Position numbers and translations under genes: made by a program. From CAZQYB01 sp964582985 (GTDB taxonomy: Bacteria; Planctomycetota; Phycisphaerae; Sedimentisphaerales; Anaerobacaceae), in assembly GCA_964582985.1 (NCBI GenBank), contig CAZOUM010000035.1:1-32495 (forward strand): a stretch of 32,495 nucleotides of DNA, read 5' to 3'. The notes beneath the pieces were generated by a model that did not search any database, was not told the origin of the DNA, and saw nothing but the letters and a program-made list of their open reading frames with translations. This document shows positions 15,080 through 23,576 of the stretch, in pieces; the stretch's first letter is position 1; each line of letters begins with the position of its first letter.

Positions 15080-18000
15080 ATGAACCGCTGGGCAAAAGTC
15101 CTAACCGCTTTATTAGTTGTCGTTTTCTGCTTCGCTATGGCTGCTGAGCTATTTGCACAACAACAGGCTACACCGCCTTTGAAAGCGCTTATCGTAACTG
15201 GCCAAAACAACCACGGTTGGAAGCAAAGCAGCCCGGTCCTGAAGCAAATACTGGAGCAAACGGGTCTGTTCCGAGTTGATATCGCCACAAGTCCCCCTAA
15301 AGGCAGTGACATGACAACCTTCAAGCCCGACTTTGCAGCCTACGACGTCGTCGTACTCGACTACACGGGAGACCCCTGGCCTGAAAACACAAATACGGCT
15401 TTTCTCAGGTACGTTAAGTCCGGCGGTGGAGTCGTAGTTTATCACGCCGCAAGCAATGCCTTCCCCAAATGGAAGGAATTCAACGAAATAACCGGCCTGG
15501 GCGGCTGGGGAGGCCGAGATGAAAAGTCAGGCCCGTATGTTTATTGGAAGGACGGCAAAATCGTCCGAGATATGAACCCGGGCAGAGGCGGCGAGCACGG
15601 ACCCCAGCACGCCTTTCAGGTTATAAACCGCAAGACAGACCACCCGATTACAAAAGGCCTGCCCGAGAAGTGGATGCATGCCAAGGATGAGCTTTACTCC
15701 AAGCTTCGCGGCCCAGCAAAGAATCTCACTGTTTTGGCCACCGCCTATGCAGACCCAAAGCAGCGGGGCACGGGCAGGCACGAACCAGTATTGTTTACCG
15801 TCAATTACGGCAGGGGAAGAACATTTCACACAGTCCTCGGTCACGTAGGGCGCGGCAGCACTTCAATGCCACCAATGGAATGTGTCGGCTTTATCGTAAC
15901 ATTCCAGCTAGGTGCCGAATGGGCAGCGACAGGCAAGGTAACACAAAAAGTGCCGGTAGGATTCCCGACCGCCAGCCAGGTACGAAGCTGGAAGGACTAC
16001 AAGCCGCCGTCTCTGGATGACATACTGGCGAAAGTCATCACCTATAATTACGGCCGGAGTCGCGAGCCGCTTTCTGAACTATCTGATATCATTCGTAACG
16101 CGTACGATTCACCCGAGGAATTAAGAATAATCGAGGGACGGCTCGCCGGCGTAGTCGGATTGAAAGGAACTCTTGCTTGCAAACAGTTCATCTGTCGACA
16201 GCTCAGCATCATTGGCACCAAAGACTCTGTCCCCACACTGGCAAAAATGCTGACTAACCCGAAGACCTCAGATATGGCCCGATACGCCTTGGAGCGCATA
16301 CCGGACCCGGCAGTTGACAAGGCGCTGCGCGGTGCCTTGGGCAAAACCGGCGGCAAAATCAAAGTTGGGATAATCAACTCCCTGGGCCAGCGGCGCGACA
16401 AAAAAGCAGTAAAGCAGCTTGGCAAACTGCTCAGCGACCCGGATAAAGACATTGCGCTCGCCGCAATTTCAGCGCTGGGTAAAATCGGTAACAGTAAAGC
16501 AGCCGCAAAGTTATACAAGGCCAGGCCGAAGATACAGGCGCAGCTCCGCCTGCCGTGCGCACACGCTTACCTGATGTGCGCCGACAAATTCCTCGCCTCG
16601 GGTAGCAAAAGAAGGGCGTTACAAATCTACAGGCGAATGTATGTCTCCGACGAACCTTTGTCGATTCGAGTTGCTGCGCTGCGAGGTATTATCACCGCAA
16701 TGCCCGATACCGGACTCAAAAATGTTCTTGATATTCTCAAGGGCGATGATACGCAAATGCAGGCTATGGCCATTGGCTTATTGCGAGAAATACCGGGGAG
16801 AGAGGTGACAAAAGCCGTGACCGCCGAAATGCCGAATCTCTCTGTCACAGGAAAGGTCCAGCTGCTGTCTGCCCTGGCTGGCCGCGGCGACCGCTCCGCA
16901 TTACCCGCAGTTCTCGATGCCGCTAAAAGTCCTGAAGCTGACATTCGCGCCGCTGCTCTCACCGCACTGGGCGCATTAGGTGACGCTTCAACCGTTGACT
17001 TGCTCGCAAAAACCGCCGCAACCGCAACAGGCCCCGAGCGCGAAGCCGCCCGCAGTAGTCTCTATCAACTTAGCGACCCCGATGTTGACCAAAGGATTTT
17101 GGCTGGCATACCGCAGGCCGATTCTAAAGTCAAAGTTGAGCTGATTCGCAGTATTGGTGAGCGTAATGTGGTCATAGGCGTTGAGACGCTGCTAAAAACG
17201 GCAGGAGACCCTGAAGCTAAAGTTCGCCTTGAATCTCTTAAGGTCTTAAGGGCCATTGCTCAGCGCAAGCATTTGCCCGCCTTGATACGGCTTCTGCTCA
17301 ATCTTCAGAGCGAATCGGAACGTAAAGAAGCCGAGCGATGCGTAGCCGCAGTTGCACGCAGAATTGTTGATGAGAACCGTCGAGCAGAAGTGGTACTCGC
17401 CGCGCTGCCTTCAGTCAAAAACGTCTCGAGTCGCTGTTCTCTGCTGAGCGTGCTCGGCAAAATAGGTGACGACAACGCGCTGCCGGTACTTCGTACAGCA
17501 TTAAAGGACGAGGACGTCAACGTGCGTGATGCTGCTATTCGCGCCCTCGCCGACTGGCCCGACCCCAGGCTCATAGATGACCTGCGCCAGGTAGCGCGCA
17601 CATCCGAAAATAAGCTGCACCAGGTTCTGTCGCTCCGCGGCTTTGTACGCTTGATTGGATTAGATTCCAGCAGTTCGCCAGAGCAGAAAATCAAAATGTA
17701 CCAGGAAGCAATGGAGCTGGCTCCCAATGCTGACGAGAAAAAAATGGTGCTGTCGGGGCTTGCAAACTTAAAAACCTTCGCTGCACTCCAGATGGCCGCT
17801 GCCTACTTGGAAGATAGCGCTCTCCAAAAGGAGGCGGAAGTTGCTGTCGTCAGAATCGCCGACGGTACTTACGGCAGCCATCCTCAAAAAACAAAGGTCA
17901 TTCTGCAAAACGTTATCCATATCTCCAAAGACGATTCCGTACGTCAGCGGGCGAACAGATTGATAGAGCAAATTAAACAATTTGAAGATTACCTTACCGC

Positions 18001-19138
18001 CTGGCAGGTATCAGGCGCGTATACAAAGGAAGGTGCCGGGCCACACAAACTGTTTGACATCGCCTTCCCACCGGAGACAGACCCCGAAAACGTAAAGTGG
18101 CAAATTATGCCGACTGCCACCGACAAGGGCAAACCCTACATTCTTGAACTGCACAAGGCCGTCGGCGGCGGCGACCGTGTCGCCTACCTGCGCACGAATG
18201 TATGGTCACCAAAGAGCCAAAAGCTGCGACTGGAGCTCGGAAGCAATGACGGCATTAAGGTCTGGCTAAATGGCCGGGTCGTTCATGCCAACAATACTGC
18301 GCGGACTATCGCTCCTGGTGAGGACATAGCTGAGGTCACTTTGCGTTACGGCTGGAACAAGCTAATGATGAAGATTACACAAAGCGGAGGAACCTGGTCC
18401 GCCTGCGCACGCTTGAGCACGCTCGATGGCGGCAGTCCCAAAGGATTGAAGGTCGCGACAGACCCAGCCTCGAAGGCCGACGTGAGAATTCAACTAATTG
18501 GCGATGACTTCTCCACCTGGAGGAAACACGGTGACTGGCAAATCGTCGGCCAAGCCATTATGAATCCGGAAAACGAGAAGCGAATCGCCACCGAACCCGG
18601 CATCGGCGTCATTGTAAATGGACCAAAGGGCCGCACCGTGGACCTGCTCAGCCTGGCCGAGTTCGCCGATTTCAGGGCCCATATTGAGTTTATGGTGTCA
18701 CGCGGGTCCAACTCCGGCGTCTATTTTATGGGCCGATATGAGATTCAGATACTCGATAGTTGGGCCGTTGAGCAGCCGACCTTTAGCGACTGCGGCGGTA
18801 TCTATCAGCGCTGGGACGATAAAAGAACGCCCAAAGGATATGAAGGTCGTCCGCCCCGCGTCAACGCCAGCTTGCCTCCCGGGCAGTGGCAGACTTTCGA
18901 TGTCATCTTCAGGGCCCCACGCTTTGATAGTAGTGGCAGCAAGATTGCCAACGCCCGCTTCGAAAAGGTCATCCACAACGGTATTCTGGTGCATCAAAAT
19001 GTGCAAGTAACCGGGCCCACTCGCGCCAACACTTACAAGGATGAAAAACCAAAAGGCCCGCTTATGCTGCAGGGCGACCACGGCCCGGTCGCGTACCGAA
19101 ATATCTGGATTGTACCGCTCAAAAGAAGCCAGCCATAA
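15080..19138 (+). CDS. Giant secreted ThuA-HEAT-carbohydrate-binding-like-DUF1080 protein
   Basis: A 1352-residue multidomain protein. Residues 1-26 form a signal peptide (cleavage near LFAQ). Residues about 34-285 are a ThuA domain (LIVTGQNNHGWKQS, GVVVYHAASNAFP, HTVLGHVGRG). About 311-970 is a long alpha-helical solenoid of HEAT-type repeats. About 975-1113 looks like a beta-sandwich of the galactose-binding/PA14-like kind (SNDGIKVWLNGRVVHANN). About 1133-1349 is a DUF1080 domain (PF06439, 3-keto-disaccharide hydrolase family) with SNSGVYFMGRYEIQILDS and a GHP-like ending. It is a secreted fusion of functions otherwise encoded separately in this operon, and likely cleaves oxidised glycosides while the solenoid recruits partners. 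AGGAAAGG precedes the ATG. Activity of each domain is inferred. Confidence 0.92.
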   Translation: MNRWAKVLTALLVVVFCFAMAAELFAQQQATPPLKALIVTGQNNHGWKQSSPVLKQILEQTGLFRVDIATSPPKGSDMTTFKPDFAAYDVVVLDYTGDPWPENTNTAFLRYVKSGGGVVVYHAASNAFPKWKEFNEITGLGGWGGRDEKSGPYVYWKDGKIVRDMNPGRGGEHGPQHAFQVINRKTDHPITKGLPEKWMHAKDELYSKLRGPAKNLTVLATAYADPKQRGTGRHEPVLFTVNYGRGRTFHTVLGHVGRGSTSMPPMECVGFIVTFQLGAEWAATGKVTQKVPVGFPTASQVRSWKDYKPPSLDDILAKVITYNYGRSREPLSELSDIIRNAYDSPEELRIIEGRLAGVVGLKGTLACKQFICRQLSIIGTKDSVPTLAKMLTNPKTSDMARYALERIPDPAVDKALRGALGKTGGKIKVGIINSLGQRRDKKAVKQLGKLLSDPDKDIALAAISALGKIGNSKAAAKLYKARPKIQAQLRLPCAHAYLMCADKFLASGSKRRALQIYRRMYVSDEPLSIRVAALRGIITAMPDTGLKNVLDILKGDDTQMQAMAIGLLREIPGREVTKAVTAEMPNLSVTGKVQLLSALAGRGDRSALPAVLDAAKSPEADIRAAALTALGALGDASTVDLLAKTAATATGPEREAARSSLYQLSDPDVDQRILAGIPQADSKVKVELIRSIGERNVVIGVETLLKTAGDPEAKVRLESLKVLRAIAQRKHLPALIRLLLNLQSESERKEAERCVAAVARRIVDENRRAEVVLAALPSVKNVSSRCSLLSVLGKIGDDNALPVLRTALKDEDVNVRDAAIRALADWPDPRLIDDLRQVARTSENKLHQVLSLRGFVRLIGLDSSSSPEQKIKMYQEAMELAPNADEKKMVLSGLANLKTFAALQMAAAYLEDSALQKEAEVAVVRIADGTYGSHPQKTKVILQNVIHISKDDSVRQRANRLIEQIKQFEDYLTAWQVSGAYTKEGAGPHKLFDIAFPPETDPENVKWQIMPTATDKGKPYILELHKAVGGGDRVAYLRTNVWSPKSQKLRLELGSNDGIKVWLNGRVVHANNTARTIAPGEDIAEVTLRYGWNKLMMKITQSGGTWSACARLSTLDGGSPKGLKVATDPASKADVRIQLIGDDFSTWRKHGDWQIVGQAIMNPENEKRIATEPGIGVIVNGPKGRTVDLLSLAEFADFRAHIEFMVSRGSNSGVYFMGRYEIQILDSWAVEQPTFSDCGGIYQRWDDKRTPKGYEGRPPRVNASLPPGQWQTFDVIFRAPRFDSSGSKIANARFEKVIHNGILVHQNVQVTGPTRANTYKDEKPKGPLMLQGDHGPVAYRNIWIVPLKRSQP

Positions 19139-19177
19139 CGCTTTTTGACGCAAAGACCACCGAAAAACCGCTGTTTT

Positions 19178-19232
19178 TGTTGAAATTACGCCGCGGATAG
19201 TATTTAATACGCTATTGTTGTCGAAATTAGTG
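19178..19232. promoter_or_regulatory. Possible internal promoter and direct repeat in the operon
   Basis: The 136-bp gap between 19138 and 19275 is the largest in the operon. TTGAAA (19180-19185) and TTTAAT (19203-19208) are spaced by 17 bp and could be an internal promoter. TTGTTGAAATTA (19178-19189) recurs as TTGTCGAAATTA (19218-19229) 40 bp later, possibly a protein-binding site. Evidence is weak. Confidence 0.3.
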
Positions 19233-19274
19233 CATTAAATTGGTGCTGATAAACGTCATAGTAAGGAGATGACC

Positions 19275-20672
19275 ATGAGAAGAAAAGGTGTGAAAAGGGG
19301 TATTCATCCCGTTAGAAAATCTATGACCGCGGAACATTCTACAAAAAGGAACGTTTCTAATGGGATAAGTCGCCGGGATTTCCTGGCCTCAACCGCTGCC
19401 GTTGCGGCCTTTACAATCGTCCCTCGACACGTATTGGGAGGCCCCGGATACACACCGCCCAGTGAAAAACTAAATATTGCCGCTATTGGAGCAGGCGGCA
19501 GGGGGGGAGGCGACATCGGCGCTGTTAGCAGCGAAAACATCGTTGCTCTGTGCGATGTTGACGACAAGAAGGCTGCCGAGACATTCGAACGCCACCCAAA
19601 GGCGAAGAAGTACCGCGACTTTCGCAAAATGCTTGAACGCGAAAAGAACATCGAAGCGGTCATTGTAGCCACACCCGACCACACGCACGCTGTCGCTTCT
19701 ATGATGGCCATCAAGATGGGCAAACATGTATACTGCGAAAAACCCCTGACATATTCGATATACGAAGCCCGCCGGCTTACCATGGCCGCCCGCAAGGCAA
19801 AGGTCGCTACGCAGATGGGAAATCAGGGCCATTCCGGCGAGGGAAATCGCTTGATATGTGAATGGATTCGGGATGGATGCATCGGCCACGTCCGCGAAGT
19901 GCACACCTGGACTAACAGACCCATCTGGCCTCAGGGTATCGACAGGCCGAAGGAGACCCCGCCTCCGCCGAAGACACTTGATTGGGACCTGTGGCTCGGC
20001 CCAGCGCCTTACCGGCCTTACAACCCGGCTTATTTGCCTTTTAAGTGGCGAGGCTGGTGGGACTTCGGGACCGGCGCTCTTGGCGATATGGCCTGTCACA
20101 TTATTGATAGTCCTTTCTGGGCGCTTAAGCTTGGCCATCCGGTTAGTGTCGAAGCCAGCTCGACAAAGGTCAATTCTGAAACTTACCCCTTGGCTTCCAC
20201 AGTGCATTACCACTTCCCTGCCCGCGAGGGTATGCCACCGGTCAAGATGACCTGGTACGACGGCGGCATCATGCCTCCTCGGCCGGAGGAACTGGAACCG
20301 GGCCGACGCATGGGAAGTGATAACGGCGGCGCCCTCTTCGTGGGCGAAAAGGGCAAATTGGTATGCGGCTGCTATGGTAACAGCCCCCGGCTGATACCGG
20401 AAGCGAAAATGGACGCTTACAAACGACCGCCGGAGACTATTCCAAGGGTCAAGGGACATCACAAGGATTGGGTCCGGGCCTGCAAAGGCGGCAAACCGGC
20501 ATGTTCCAATTTCGATTATGCCGGCCCGCTTGCGGAAGTGGTTTTGCTCGGCAATGTTGCCCTGCGTGTCAGTGGCAAGCTCTATTGGGACGGACCGAAT
20601 ATGCGATTTATCAACAACGACGAGGCCAACAAGTACCTACACCGCAAATATCGACGGGGCTGGACCTTGTAG
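19275..20672 (+). CDS. Tat-exported Gfo/Idh/MocA oxidoreductase
   Basis: A 465-residue oxidoreductase with a long basic N-terminus and a Tat signal (Arg33-Arg34 in SRRDFLAS). The Rossmann loop is GAGGRGGG (72-79), EKP is at 155-157, and GDMACHIID supplies the second catalytic region. I place the start at ATG 19275 because AAGGAG ends 6 bp before it; an ATG two codons earlier abuts that site. The type resembles the large exported planctomycete Gfo/Idh/MocA proteins with LDWDLWLGPAPYRPYNP. Its last residues, KYRRGWTL, resemble the RSPWHL tails of the two earlier paralogs. It is expected to oxidise a sugar or glycoside in the periplasm. It is followed by the TIM-barrel-DUF1080 fusion after 41 bp. 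Confidence 0.93.
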   Translation: MRRKGVKRGIHPVRKSMTAEHSTKRNVSNGISRRDFLASTAAVAAFTIVPRHVLGGPGYTPPSEKLNIAAIGAGGRGGGDIGAVSSENIVALCDVDDKKAAETFERHPKAKKYRDFRKMLEREKNIEAVIVATPDHTHAVASMMAIKMGKHVYCEKPLTYSIYEARRLTMAARKAKVATQMGNQGHSGEGNRLICEWIRDGCIGHVREVHTWTNRPIWPQGIDRPKETPPPPKTLDWDLWLGPAPYRPYNPAYLPFKWRGWWDFGTGALGDMACHIIDSPFWALKLGHPVSVEASSTKVNSETYPLASTVHYHFPAREGMPPVKMTWYDGGIMPPRPEELEPGRRMGSDNGGALFVGEKGKLVCGCYGNSPRLIPEAKMDAYKRPPETIPRVKGHHKDWVRACKGGKPACSNFDYAGPLAEVVLLGNVALRVSGKLYWDGPNMRFINNDEANKYLHRKYRRGWTL

Positions 20673-20713
20673 AGTTGCTTATGTATTCTTGTTAATATAA
20701 AAGGAAAATTAAG

Positions 20714-22195
20714 ATGTATCGAAAGAACGCGATTCTTGTGGCTTTGTTAGTTGTAATGGCTGCCTTCGTGAATTCCTACGCACGGCTTGAGGCGATACCA
20801 ATAAGGCATCATCCAACCACAGACGCTTATTACAGATGGCGTCTGGGGATGCAGGCCTACACTTTCAGAAAGTTTACGTTTTACGAGGCCGTGGACAAGA
20901 CCGCATCGCTCGGACTCAACTGGATAGAGGCCTACCCGGGCCAAAAGCTGAGCAAGGAAAAGCCGGACATACGTTTTCATCATAATATGCCCGCCGAGTT
21001 TAGAAATGAGGTAAAGCGGAAACTAAGAGACACCAGGGTAAAGCTCGTTAATTATGGTGTGGTAGGACTGCCGAACGACGAGACCGAGTGTCGCAAGGTT
21101 TTTGATTTTGCAAGGGATATGGGCATCGAGATAATCATCTCCGAGCCGCCACCGGAAGCGTTCGATCTAATTGACAGGTTGTGCAAAGAGTACAAAATCA
21201 AGGTTGCAATCCACAATCATCCGAAAGACTCACCATACTGGCATCCCGACAAGGTCCTCGAAGTCTGCGAGGGCCGAAGCAAATGGATTGGAGCTTGCGC
21301 CGATACCGGCCACTGGATGCGCTCAGGCGTCAATCCTCTCGACGCGCTCAGGAAGCTCGAAGGTCGTATCATAAGCTTCCACCTTAAAGACCTCAACCAG
21401 TTTGGCGAACGCAAAGCCCACGATGTCGTCTGGGGCACCGGCAAGGCCGATGTAAAAGCGATGCTGGAAGAACTGTACCCACGGCGTTTTCAGGGAGTGT
21501 TCTCTATCGAGTACGAATACCACTGGGAAAACTCTCTGCCGGAAATACGACAGTGTGTCGAATACTTCAACAGCCTTGCAAGCCAGCTAAACCCAACCAG
21601 CTGGCGCGGCCTGCTCGCAAACGACCTCTCAAACTGCATATTTAAACCGGAAAGTTGGGCCATGGAAAACGCTGTCCTGACAAGAAAAGGCACTAAGAAA
21701 AGTAGAGGCGATATATGGACAAAAGAAAAGTACGGCGATTTCATCCTCGACCTCGAGTTCAAACTCGCCGAGAAAACCAACAGCGGTATATTCTTCCGCA
21801 CCGCCGACATTAACGATTGTGTCCAGACCGGAATCGAGGTTCAGGTGTACGATTCGTACGGCAACGCCAAGGTAGGCAATCATGATTGCGGCGCTATCTA
21901 CGATTGTCTGGCCCCCAAGAAAAATATGGTAAAGAAACCGGGCCAATGGAACCGATGCACCATTACATGTTTGGGCAACCTAATATATGTCATACTAAAC
22001 GGCCAGCAGATAATCAATATGGACCTGAGACATTGGACCAAGCCGCACAAAAATCCGGACGGCACAAAAAACAAGTATAATTCGCCGTTCAAAGACAGAC
22101 GACATGCCGGCCACATCGGCTTCCAGGACCACGGCCGCCCCGTCTGGTATCGAAACATAAAGATAAAACGATTGGATAACGACAAGAAGGGATAA
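20714..22195 (+). CDS. Secreted TIM-barrel isomerase/epimerase-DUF1080 fusion
   Basis: A 493-residue two-domain protein. Residues 1-27 form a signal peptide. Residues about 40-290 are a xylose isomerase-like TIM barrel with the expected metal ligands Glu144, Asp197 (CADTGHW), His223 (SFHLKD) and Glu266 (SIEYEY). Residues about 295-486 are a DUF1080 domain (PF06439), with TNSGIFFRTAD, IEVQVYDSYG and a C-terminal GHIGFQDHGRPVWYRNIKI typical of that family. One polypeptide therefore joins an isomerase/lyase-type barrel and a 3-keto-disaccharide hydrolase-type jelly roll in the periplasm, suggesting consecutive steps on the same glycoside. The next gene starts 6 bp after its stop, so the two are probably translated together. 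The reaction order is inferred. Confidence 0.93.
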   Translation: MYRKNAILVALLVVMAAFVNSYARLEAIPIRHHPTTDAYYRWRLGMQAYTFRKFTFYEAVDKTASLGLNWIEAYPGQKLSKEKPDIRFHHNMPAEFRNEVKRKLRDTRVKLVNYGVVGLPNDETECRKVFDFARDMGIEIIISEPPPEAFDLIDRLCKEYKIKVAIHNHPKDSPYWHPDKVLEVCEGRSKWIGACADTGHWMRSGVNPLDALRKLEGRIISFHLKDLNQFGERKAHDVVWGTGKADVKAMLEELYPRRFQGVFSIEYEYHWENSLPEIRQCVEYFNSLASQLNPTSWRGLLANDLSNCIFKPESWAMENAVLTRKGTKKSRGDIWTKEKYGDFILDLEFKLAEKTNSGIFFRTADINDCVQTGIEVQVYDSYGNAKVGNHDCGAIYDCLAPKKNMVKKPGQWNRCTITCLGNLIYVILNGQQIINMDLRHWTKPHKNPDGTKNKYNSPFKDRRHAGHIGFQDHGRPVWYRNIKIKRLDNDKKG

Positions 22196-22201
22196 AACAA
22201 A

Positions 22202-23560
22202 ATGAAAAAAGCCATAAACAGACGCGATTTCCTGCGCTCTACTGCTGCAGTTGGAGCCGGCCTCGTCTTGGCCCCAAAGTCCTTTGGCATCAACAGCGGT
22301 TCCAAAGCTGATGACCTAAATGTCGCTTTGCTCGGCGCCGGAGCCCAAGGACAAGTGCTGATGCACGCCTGCACGAAAATACCTGGCATTCGTTTTAAGG
22401 CTGTCTGCGACATCTGGACCGCTTATAACCTAAAGCGGCTGTCAGGCATGCTCAGAAAACTGGGCCACCAACACAACACTTACGTGGACTATCAGGAGAT
22501 GCTCGATAAAGAAAAGGACCTCGACGCTGTCCTAATCGCCACCCCTGACTTCTGGCACGCCAAGCATGCCGTCGCCTGTCTCAAGGCCGGCCTGCACGTC
22601 TATTGCGAAAAAGAGATGTCCAACACCCTCGAAGGCGCTCGCAAAATAGTCAAAGCCGCCCGCGAATCCGGCAAACTCCTCCAAATCGGCCACCAGCGAC
22701 GCAGCAATCCCAAGTATCTCCACTCTTATCATAAGCTTTTGAAAGATGCCAATATTCTCGGCCGCATCACCACCATCAATGGCCAGTGGAACCGCTCTGC
22801 ACGCCCGGATTTGGCCTGGCCGAAAAAATGGGCCATCGACCAGGCAACACTTGAAAAGTACGGATTCAAATCTATGCAGCAGTTTCGCAACTGGCGATGG
22901 TATAAAGGCCTTGGCGGCGGCCCCATTGTGGACCTCGGCTCACACCAGATTGACATCTATACTTGGTTCCTCGGAGCAAATCCGAAATCCGTTATTGCAA
23001 CCGGCGGAACAGACTACTATGACAAAAAAAACCACGAATGGTACGACACCGTAATGGCCATCTACGAATATGAATACCAGTACCAAAAGGACAAGAAAGG
23101 AACAGTCAGAGCATACTATCAAACGATAACCACCAACAGCAGTTGGGGATATCACGAAACCTTCATGGGCGACCAGGGTACACTCGAAATCTCCGAAGCC
23201 GGCGCAAGAGGCGAGCTCTACCGCGAACCAGAATCGCCCAATTGGGACAAATGGGTCAAAAAGGGCTACTTAATTGCGCCCATTGAGCCCGTTGAAGAAG
23301 AAAAAGAGCCCGAGTCTGAAGCCTTCCTGGATGTTCGCGAAACCGTGGCACCGCCAGCTTATGATATACCGGTCGTAATGGACAAGCCTTACCATCAGCC
23401 CCACTTGGAGAATTTCTTCAACGCTATTCGGGACAGGAATGTAAAACTCAACTGCCCGCCGGAAGTAGGATACGAAACAGCAGTCGCCGTACTCAAAGTC
23501 AACGAAGCGGTCGAAGCCGGCTGCAGACTCAACTTCAAACCAGAGGAATTCGAAATATAA
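22202..23560 (+). CDS. Tat-exported Gfo/Idh/MocA oxidoreductase with EKE active-site variant
   Basis: A 452-residue exported oxidoreductase with a Tat signal (Arg7-Arg8 in NRRDFLRS). The Rossmann loop is GAGAQG (45-50). The conserved EKP motif reads Glu136-Lys137-Glu138, so the lysine is kept and the proline is lost. GGPIVDLGSHQIDIYTWFLG holds the second active-site segment. Lacking the RSPWHL-type tail, it belongs to a different subgroup than the other exported copies. Its ribosome site (AAGGGA) lies inside the end of the preceding gene. The seven-heme cytochrome gene begins 17 bp downstream, which suggests it is the dehydrogenase most closely tied to electron transfer. Substrate unknown. 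Confidence 0.93.
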   Translation: MKKAINRRDFLRSTAAVGAGLVLAPKSFGINSGSKADDLNVALLGAGAQGQVLMHACTKIPGIRFKAVCDIWTAYNLKRLSGMLRKLGHQHNTYVDYQEMLDKEKDLDAVLIATPDFWHAKHAVACLKAGLHVYCEKEMSNTLEGARKIVKAARESGKLLQIGHQRRSNPKYLHSYHKLLKDANILGRITTINGQWNRSARPDLAWPKKWAIDQATLEKYGFKSMQQFRNWRWYKGLGGGPIVDLGSHQIDIYTWFLGANPKSVIATGGTDYYDKKNHEWYDTVMAIYEYEYQYQKDKKGTVRAYYQTITTNSSWGYHETFMGDQGTLEISEAGARGELYREPESPNWDKWVKKGYLIAPIEPVEEEKEPESEAFLDVRETVAPPAYDIPVVMDKPYHQPHLENFFNAIRDRNVKLNCPPEVGYETAVAVLKVNEAVEAGCRLNFKPEEFEI

Positions 23561-23576
23561 AAGGATTGCCCCGACA

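Noticed and set aside
19470..20462. 330-codon minus-strand open frame
   Set aside because: It is antisense to the well-supported Tat-exported Gfo/Idh/MocA gene and reflects that gene's codon bias.
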